A DNA stretch of 64,000 nucleotides. Source: Branchiostoma floridae (taxonomy: Eukaryota; Chordata; Leptocardii; Amphioxiformes; Branchiostomatidae). A program made the translations under genes and the position numbers. This document shows, piece after piece, positions 58,201 through 64,000 of the stretch (position 1 is the first letter of the stretch; each line of letters starts with the position of its first letter). The stretch spans positions 10,045,407 to 10,109,406 of the forward strand of contig NC_049992.1 in the NCBI RefSeq assembly GCF_000003815.2. Direction: 5' to 3'. A model generated the notes under the pieces. That model was not told the DNA's origin. It did not search any database and saw only the letters and a list, made by a program, of their open reading frames with translations.

Positions 58201-60488
58201 TGAACCTACTGATCTGAAGTGGGGCAGAGGAGTATTTTGGGCGCTGTCTTACGTCTCGGGGGAGTACGTCGCTATCAATTTTCTACAAGCAGCTGAGCTT
58301 TGATTCGAACTGCTAAGCACCATCCGTTCACTCCCCAGAGGCTTTGAAGCACTTCCGTGGTCTGCTTCATAATCTTGTCAGTGTAGAATGGATGGATGCA
58401 TCACGAAGGCCATACAATCATGTGTCATACACTTCATGCTTCATTACGAACACTCTCAGACTGATGTAAGGATCAGGTCTTAATTGTTCCATCCATGTGT
58501 GTAAGCTATCATGAAATTTTGATTTGTGTATTCATAGACGAAGACTTGAATAACTCAAAGTTAACACAGAAGGCAATCTGTGAATAATTTGATGGGGTCA
58601 TCTAAGTTTCTGGTAGCAATTTCCTTTCTTCCATACTAGGCTTGCCAAAAGTCTTGGAACCCTTTGAATATTTCACAACCCACTTGGTTGCAGATGGGAG
58701 ACCTCTTCCTCAATGTAGCCAGGGGTCATGAGGTCATGACAATGTCAGAGTTATAGCCAAGGTCATCTTCGGAGGGAACCCTCCACACATAGACAGGATT
58801 TCTTAGGAATGACTACATACACTGCACTTGCACCATTAACTCTATCTCCTGGATTAGAGACTTTTATGTACTACAGACACGGCTTGCGTTTGGCTGTACA
58901 TGTGATAGACTATAATGTTGGGCAGCCAAAATAATCATTCTCCATCATGTATCCCTACAGAGAGAAAACGGTGGAGGAAGTTTCATGGGGGATTATACTG
59001 TTGTTAGTGATCAATGTTACTGCAAACTTTCTTCTCAATTAAGACATACATATTTGTATAAGTACATGATCAGACTACACTAACTGCCGAAACTCTAAGC
59101 CACTGGCTCACACAAACAACAGTACAGAGAGATAAAGAGAGAGGAAAAAAATCTGTAACGTCAATGTCAATGTGGTTATTTTCCGTCCTGCAGCTAAGTT
59201 CAGTTATAAGACCATACTACACTAACTGCCAAGACTGTAAGCCACTGGCTCACACAAACAACAGTACAGAGAGATAAAGAGAGAGGAAAAAAATCTGTAA
59301 CGTAAATGTCAATGTGGTTATTTTCCTTCCTGCAGCTAAGTTCAGTTATATGACACATAAGTACATGATCAGACTACACTAACTGCTAAAACTCTAAGCC
59401 ACTGGCTCACACAAACAACAGCACAGAGAGATAAAGAGAGAGGAAAAAAATCTGTAACGTCATTGCCAATGTAGTTATTTTCCGTCCTGCAGCTAAGTTC
59501 AGTTATAAGACCAGACTACACTAACTGCCGAAACTCTAAGCCACTGGCTCACACAAACAACAGCACAGAGAGATAAAAGGAGAGGGAAAAAGTCTGTAAC
59601 GTCATTGCCAATGTTGTTATTTTCCGTCCTGCAGCTAAGTTTAGTTATAAGTACATGATGAGACTACACTAACTGCCAAAACTCTAAGCTGGCTCACACA
59701 GAGTGATATTCAAGGAAAAGTCTGTACCGTCATTGTCGATGTGGTTATTTTCCGTCCTGCAGCTAAGTTCAGTGAGCCTCTTGTTGGTGTCAGCCAGCTC
59801 TGCACGGAGGGCGTTGACCTCCTGATTGGCTGACTGGATGGACCCGTCAATCCTGGATGCAAGCTGCTTGTTGTCATCAACCATTTTTCTAAACTTCGCC
59901 TTGAAAGGAGAGAAAGATTTCTTCTTGAGAACTGCTGAACTTTCTGAGAAGCTGCAAACAGTCCTCATTAAAAAGTCTGCTATGCAAGTTATCACATGTG
60001 CTTAAGTATTTTAACTTCAGAGGCATCCTCCTCTTAAGGGGGGAAGCTACAAATGTATGTAGTACTATGTAGCCATTTCTGGAGACAAATGGAAATCATT
60101 TTCTGCAACTTCTGGTTTATTTCTTGTTTACAATCCCTACAACTGTATTTCATTACTGTATGCATTTTCAAAAACATAATGCAGTGACGCACAAACCTGA
60201 CTTAAAGTTTGAACAGCTTCTTCAATTAGAATCAACTCTCTTTTGGATGAACACATTAAAAATGATCTGAAACCTTTTTTTTGCAATTCTCCATCAAATA
60301 GAATTAGAAGCTCTGGAAGTTCCTTACCTGTGCATCCACCAGTAATCGGCGCATGAGCGCCATGGAGGCCTTGAGCGTGTCGCGCTCCTTCGGTGACATG
60401 GCGTCCCCCTCTCCATCGCACTCCGAGGACTTGGGGGTGAAGATGAACTGGACAATCTGGTCATTCAGGGTATCAAGTGACTGGATTG
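40248..60488 (-). CDS. KAZN: Kazrin, coiled-coil and triple-SAM adaptor
   Basis: Exons, in transcript order: 60488-60328, 59899-59728, 53835-53623, 53231-53095, 52639-52577 (perhaps optional), 51832-51662, 51280-51122, 50765-50507, 50167-49904, 49057-48837, 48455-48343, 45422-45189, 44672-44571, 43225-43059, 41106-40929 and 40403-40248; about 920 codons. All phases agree except for one missing base in 45422-45189. The N-terminal coiled coil matches vertebrate kazrin closely (DDNKQLASRIDGSIQSANQE; QLYGTLEDKEDELREFIRNY). A Ser/Pro linker with TPRGS repeats follows, then KKFGSLSKVFGRNKHRKSLD and three SAM domains (from WKADHVLAWLE; MDHRWVSRTWL; VWTNQRLIKWA). Kazrin is a liprin-related adaptor linked to periplakin/desmosomes, the actin cytoskeleton and endosome-dynein transport. 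The first exon here starts in phase 1, so a further 5' exon is needed (candidate 62466-62493). Confidence 0.94.
40680..40814. mobile_element. 135-bp MITE, GAATACAACAC TIRs
   Basis: Starts GAATACAACACAAGGTATTC and ends with the near-inverse, with TA flanking both ends. An inner GGTTGGATCACC / GGCGATCCAACC pair extends the hairpin. It lies in the last KAZN intron. Confidence 0.85.
41980..42138. mobile_element. Inverted-repeat element abutting an assembly gap
   Basis: Left arm 41980-42008 (GACATAAGAGTTTTCTTTTA then CACAACCAG) is exactly inverted at 42110-42138. The centre has CTGAGGAA, a 7-bp hairpin and GAAAC (42062-42091). The gap starts right at the end of the right arm, which suggests the repeat broke the assembly. 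Confidence 0.85.
42139..42238. other. Assembly gap (100 N)
   Basis: Run of N inside a KAZN intron, directly after an inverted repeat. Confidence 0.99.
44661..44995. repeat. Intronic copies of the KAZN SAM3 exon 5' edge
   Basis: The unit GAGCTATCTGTTGCCAC...ACTACATGTAA occurs three times (about 44703, 44800 and 44960). In the outermost copy it is preceded by TTTCATGAAGAGCCT (44921-44935), the same bases as the exon edge at 44661-44674. That copy keeps the acceptor AG and 13 exon bases. Confidence 0.75.
45189..45422 (-). CDS. KAZN: KAZN SAM2 exon with one-base frameshift
   Basis: The exon reads SKYSKASQMDHRWVSRTW then LTDLGLPQYRPA in one frame and SLLVDGRVLATLTRKDLEKY onward in the next. The change point is near 45334. 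Vertebrate kazrin has seven residues between QY and LVDGR. Here there are 20 bases instead of 21, and both flanking exon phases require 235 rather than 234 bases. This points to a single-base loss, either a sequencing/assembly error or a damaging allele. Two acceptors nine bases apart (exon start 45422 or 45413) are both in frame. Confidence 0.85.
45488..45651. mobile_element. Long inverted-repeat element with hammerhead-like core
   Basis: About 70-bp arms: CAAAAAGTAGTTACTCA, GGATATGGTTTGGAAACGG and CGTTTCAACTACTATCCAG are inverted on the right. The spacer reads CTGACAA and leads into AACTACT-GGAT-AGTAGTT then GAAACGTC (45563-45596). It lies in the KAZN intron between SAM1 and SAM2. Confidence 0.85.
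46095..46285. mobile_element. MITE, GGTAACCTATATC-TIR family, copy 2
   Basis: Intact: GTTCACCTTTATCCATTGGG then TAACCTATATCCATTGC, with inverse at the right end and TA duplicated on both sides (46093-46094 and 46286-46287). It is the better copy of the family seen at 23453-23639. Confidence 0.9.
47379..47407. repeat. TTTG microsatellite
   Basis: About seven TTTG units in a KAZN intron. Confidence 0.9.
47715..47783 (-). CDS. KAZN: Candidate 69-nt cassette exon of KAZN
   Basis: A strong gtaagtc donor and a ttaag acceptor bound 69 bases. Read in the phase required by the SAM1 exon it gives RYATVPMRRGLLYRMFHRQP then EIQ, with no stop. It lies between SAM1 and SAM2 and keeps the downstream frame. 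The basic, hydrophobic peptide looks protein-like. The acceptor pyrimidine tract is weak, so use may be regulated. Confidence 0.45.
49018..49757. repeat. Minisatellite built from a KAZN exon edge (81-bp unit)
   Basis: The block ACTCTGGGTCTCTACTTC recurs at 49041, 49171, 49317, 49398, 49479, 49560, 49641 and 49722 (one base change in some). From 49317 on the spacing is exactly 81 bp. The first copy is the 5' end of the SAM1 exon (right edge 49057). Each upstream copy keeps the minus-strand acceptor CCCCACAG and about 40 exon bases. Because 81 is a multiple of three, long reading frames run through the array on both strands. Confidence 0.92.
50507..50765 (-). CDS. KAZN: KAZN linker exon with TPRGS repeats
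   Basis: The exon encodes 86 residues with three TPRGS(M/V)(D/E) repeats at the start, then Ser/Thr/Pro-rich sequence with no predicted fold. The TP and SP sites could be targets of proline-directed kinases, by inference. It lies between the coiled coil and the basic patch ahead of the SAM domains. Confidence 0.85.
52286..52444. mobile_element. MITE, TTCTAGCCAGC-TIR family
   Basis: Starts AGCAGTGTTCTAGCCAGCTT and ends with the near-inverse, with ATAA on both sides as a possible target duplication. Inner CTGTCCCC/GGGGAC motifs match the fragment at 22868-22935. Confidence 0.8.
52577..52639 (-). CDS. KAZN: KAZN 63-nt exon, probably alternative
   Basis: Acceptor ctattttag and a strong gtaagt donor bound 21 open codons (QNSPLPSHSTLPIIRRPE then SVV) in phase 0. 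It falls inside the coiled coil, between NYEMRMR and ESDESIKQLI, where vertebrate kazrin runs on without an insert. Inclusion would break the heptads with a proline-rich loop. Confidence 0.55.
57115..57315. mobile_element. MITE, CTGTAAATGCA-TIR family, copy 3
   Basis: Starts TACAGTAAATGCATTTTAAG and ends TGCATTTACAGTATA. The interior TTTAATTTCGCAGTAG and CACTGTAGTCTCTTACTGCC match copy 1. Confidence 0.85.
57986..58070 (-). CDS. KAZN: Candidate alternative first exon of KAZN
   Basis: ATG at 58070 (or in-frame ATG at 58037) opens MVVACCRKQLDMRGSVSFRV then RFGRKRRR, ending at a gtatgt donor in phase 1. That is exactly the phase required by exon 53835-53623, so it would make a shorter kazrin lacking the first two coiled-coil exons. 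Vertebrate KAZN is known for isoforms with different first exons. The two cysteines and basic run could favour membrane association, which is speculation. Confidence 0.5.
59060..59773. repeat. Tandem array including a KAZN exon 3' edge
   Basis: CAGCTAAGTT recurs at 59191, 59333, 59490, 59632 and 59760, spacing 128-157 bp. The last is the real exon end (59728-59773). Each of the four intronic copies repeats about 46 exon bases and then intron sequence (ACTACACTAACTGCC, CCACTGGCTCACACAAACAA, GAGAGATAAA). In the copies the donor GT has become TT (minus GACGGTAC versus GACGTTAC), so the copied donors look inactive. Confidence 0.9.
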
Positions 60489-62465
60489 CTGTAGGAAAGC
60501 AGAGACCACATATTGTAAGTTCGTGAACATGCATTGATGAACATCTGTGACTGATTTTAACATTAATTGTACTCCTGTAAACTCCTGCAAAAAGAACACC
60601 TCCTTTCACCAACTGCTCTTAACTCAACTGCAGTCACAATATCATCATCATCCACTGTAACAAGTATTCATGTCACCAAATACAACCTTAGATTTACAGT
60701 CAACAATTCATTATGGCTTTATGTAGAGTTTAAGTTCTAACTCACTACCAAGGTCAATTGTACAAATACACACGAATATTACTGGCTTAAGGAGGAAGTG
60801 TTTCCAATGAAACCTGACTATTGGCCTTAAATATATCATTCATAAATCCACGAGGACTGTCGCATGCAAGAGCTCTTGAAGCAATTTAAACCAGGATGTT
60901 TACCTCTCTTAACACTGTAAATGGCATACAAAAGTCAAGATCATGCACTTGGTACAAAACCTACAGAACCTTTACATACCTGTAACCACAACAAACACCA
61001 ATCATCTACATCATTATGGGGCCAATTTAGAAAGGGCTTTGTACATGTATGTTTAAACAATACAAAGCCGTAGAACGTAATAGCTATGCACAATGAAGCA
61101 AAGTCGTGAAGCTTGACAAGGCAAACAGACTTAAAATGAACACTAACCATCTTCATCGTGCTTTAAATCCTTCCTTTTTCCACTCATCTTTCACCAGAAG
61201 CAATATTCACACTTGTTCAGCAAGCAGCATGTTTTACACCACAAGAAACAAACTAGTAAGGACTCTTGTTGGACCACAAAAACCTCAGACACAGTTCGCA
61301 CAGAGGCAGGCTGCACAGCGCTAGTTGGTTCCCACCAGTTATAACTGGCTGTGTACAAATGCAGATGGTGACAATTGCACTGCCTATTTTCTATAATGTC
61401 AAAGTCCTCCCACCATGCCAGAGTTGCTAGGATATTGCATGCACGTGTTGTACGAGTGAAGCATTTTAATCCATTATTTCTAACACCTGACAGCAACTGC
61501 AAGGTTCTGGCAGATGAATCATCTTGTTTATAACTGATCACACACATCTATAAAACACTTCTGACAGTAGAATGAAATATATCTTCCATATCATATGTAT
61601 TTCCTCCTTAATCTTTCCTTTATGACCTATTATGCAAAGCAGGATATACATATAACGAGGGGACGACTATACTAACATAGGAATTTTAAAACAGTACCTG
61701 TTATATTATCCATATACCGCTGTGTATATATTCACTCTATATACATGTACGGAATATGGACATGTTGTCTCTTACTGTATAAAAAATCTGTTTTCAGTGA
61801 GATTTTTAATCCAACAAGACCTGTACACCATTCTAATGCAGGCATGTGCAAACAATACAGTAATGAACCATGTAATAGTAATAAATCATGCTGTTTGGTA
61901 ACTACAAGTTCATCAGTGTTGAGCACAAGGCAGCTGAGAATGCTTTGGGGAATTTGCTATATGCTTTGTGTAATTCTAGTCTCATGTGTATGCATAACTT
62001 GGTAACATATTAGATGCTCAAGTACACTATTGTTGAAAACTTTGTACCATGACCTTCGGACAAAATAACCTTGACTAACCTGTACATTTTTTAACCATAT
62101 AATTTCCTTTCACTGAACAAGATGTAACAAATACCAGACTTATGAGTGCAAGACTTGCACAAATTTTACCTTGTCCCTAAAATACATCCATAGACACCAT
62201 GAGTAACACACAAAAAAGCCACACAATATCATATAAATATACGTTCATTTTGTCGTGGTTGGAATAGCTAACGTTACGACTGAAGTACTGCAGAACTTAC
62301 TACATGCTTCAATAATGTAGAACAATTTAAGAAGAAATTGTTGATGTACCTACAAGTCTCAAAAATCAGATTTCCCTTCCATATGGTACAGACTAAGTCA
62401 CTACAATTAGTATACATCTACAGCACATTAGCCATTGATGATTGCACATAAGTACAAGGACAAAC

Positions 62466-62493
62466 CTTGATCTTGCTCACAACAAGAATCCAT
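62466..62493 (-). CDS. KAZN: Candidate first coding exon of long KAZN
   Basis: ATG at 62493 reads MDSCCEQDQ and stops in phase 1 at a gtttgt site, matching the phase that exon 60488-60328 needs. The donor is unusual (T at +3), and the exon is tiny, so this is a weak call. An in-frame ATG inside 60488-60328 is an alternative start. Confidence 0.35.
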
Positions 62494-64000
62494 TGTAACT
62501 GCCCAGTGTACAGCTCAGCTCTAGCACCCTCTCTAGATATGCTCTCACTCCCACCAACAGAGGAAACTTCAAGCTGTCACCCCACCCATTGAAATAAAAT
62601 CCACCAGTAACCCTCCCAGCGCTGCCACAAATGTGAAAGTTGTCCTGAAATCCCAGCCACCGGCACAACCTTTACTGTGAGAGCTTTAGGGATGAGGAAA
62701 CGCATCTGGCCCAGCGGCCCCAGCTACAAACACCATTAAGCAGTATTATGGGATGTGAAGAAACTATCGAGTTTCTGGGTATACAGAGAGCCACTTGTTT
62801 AATGTACTTTGGCCCTCTTGCAGCAATACAGCATTTGCACAGCAGGGGACCTCCTGTTACCCTTTACAATGTGGACATTTGACTCTACAAGAGAGTATAA
62901 ATAACAAATTTGTGTTTTGTTAGTACTTTCTCTTTTTCTACCAGCTCAAATTGCCCGGAAGACATGATGAACCCATCAAGCTCTTCCAAAATGTTCTCCT
63001 GCAAGCTCAAAATTTTCATACCTGTAGAAAACTCAATGCTATGTTTTTTATTCTTTTGCATCTAAGAAAAATCATCTCTGCACCTTGTGTGCAAAATGTT
63101 TCAAGAAATTTTAGCAAATCATAGTAGCCACTAAAGCACCTTATCATCTCATATGATATTCATAGTTATAAAATCTATAAATCATCCTCAGGTATCCTCA
63201 GGTAAAAACAATTCTATTGCATAAACATTATGAAATATTGAACAGAAGTAGAAATTGCTTCAGTATAACCATTACAAAGTAAGGTGTACGATGTTGAGAA
63301 TGGAAACAAAACATACTACCATGACTCCTGGTGAAGGTAGGAGAAAGCAGACCTTGTTTCATCAGACAACACTTCCTTTGTTCAACAAGCAGGAAGGAAT
63401 CTATACTTTAGTCTACTCTCCCTGGACCAAGTCAAAACACTGGGGCATGTCCTCATTTCCTACAGGTTTGAAAGACAAGCTGCACGCTGCAAGTAAAACA
63501 CCTGCTGTACATCTTCATTATTCTACAAGAAGTCTAAGAACTAAGACTTTTCTTAGCATGATGTCTGAGACAAACTTTAACAGTATGTCTAACCAAAAGT
63601 GTATGTGTATATCTTACAGTGAACACAATTAAATATACAGTTTTCAGATGCTTTTCATTCCCTTGCACACAGATACACTGGGAATGTGTCTGATAACTAA
63701 CAGTAATTGTACCAACATGACACATGATTTATAAGTCTTTCGTTGTATTGACTGACAATATAACTTACATGTATATGCAACAATGCCAGAATACATATAT
63801 AAGAAGCTCCCCCTATCAACTTTTCTAAGATCTGCAGTGCCTATGTTATTGCAGGATACATATCTTCGTACATGTACTATGTTAAGTATATTTTCCTATA
63901 TACGATATTGCCCACCCACATTGGGCATACAGACTACGAACACAAAGCCAATGTTAGCATGTACATGTACTAAACGTACTTAGTGTGTAGTGTTAAAGAA
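62494..64000. other. Upstream of KAZN, no gene seen
   Basis: Sequence with only short chance reading frames. No CCAAT or TATA arrangement stood out. It may hold the KAZN 5'UTR or a long intron leading to exons outside the window. Confidence 0.4.

Larger units (their letters stand above)
53836..59727. other. KAZN intron with candidate internal promoter
   Basis: Nearly 5.9 kb without a constitutive exon. It holds a MITE (57115-57315), a candidate alternative first exon (57986-58070) and the exon-edge repeat array at 59060-59760. The rest (53.9-57.1 kb) is AT-rich with no exon or clear repeat that I could see. Confidence 0.6.

Noticed and set aside
60489..60612. Upstream extension of the first KAZN exon to an ATG at 60612
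   Set aside because: It reads through a good acceptor (tttcctacag at the exon edge) and the extra peptide is not kazrin-like.

Overview
The window looks like nuclear DNA of an invertebrate deuterostome, most likely a cephalochordate (amphioxus). This is an inference from gene content and style. Four of the five genes are clear animal families with many short exons, GT-AG introns of 0.3 to 9 kb, and introns packed with short inverted-repeat (MITE-like) elements. There is no bacterial-type gene, operon or CRISPR array. Three 100-base N runs are assembly gaps. Exon edges below were set by hand from splice motifs, reading phase and similarity to known families; no alignment or RNA evidence was available.

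Layout: (1) 1-604, minus: 5' coding exon of a BTB/BACK Kelch-like protein, cut by the window edge. (2) 605-4904: intergenic DNA and probable M6PR 3'UTR, with a foldback element and MITEs. (3) 4905-9832, minus: complete six-exon gene for the cation-dependent mannose-6-phosphate receptor (M6PR, 270 aa). (4) 9833-10641: head-to-head promoter region. (5) 10642-20878, plus: complete kinesin-2 motor gene KIF17, whose whole motor lies in one exon, with two possible in-frame cassette exons. (6) 20879-25188: KIF17 3' region with a tRNA-like element and a MITE. (7) 25189-36261, plus: an unrecognised four-exon gene (395 aa) with an 8.9-kb first intron. (8) 36262-40247: convergent 3' region. (9) 40248 to about 62493, minus: kazrin (KAZN), with N-terminal coiled coil, Ser/Pro-rich linker and three SAM domains, plus a candidate alternative first exon. 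(10) 62494-64000: no gene seen.

The genes do not form one pathway. M6PR sorts lysosomal enzymes, KIF17 is a ciliary/dendritic motor, and kazrin is a cytoskeletal/adhesion and endosomal adaptor. The most unusual local signal is in KAZN: three separate exons have tandem or dispersed intronic copies of their own splice-site edge, and the SAM2 exon carries a one-base frameshift. Other points worth following are the new-looking gene, an orphan exon-like segment at 28.1 kb, several candidate cassette exons, and repeats that share a degenerate hammerhead-like core.
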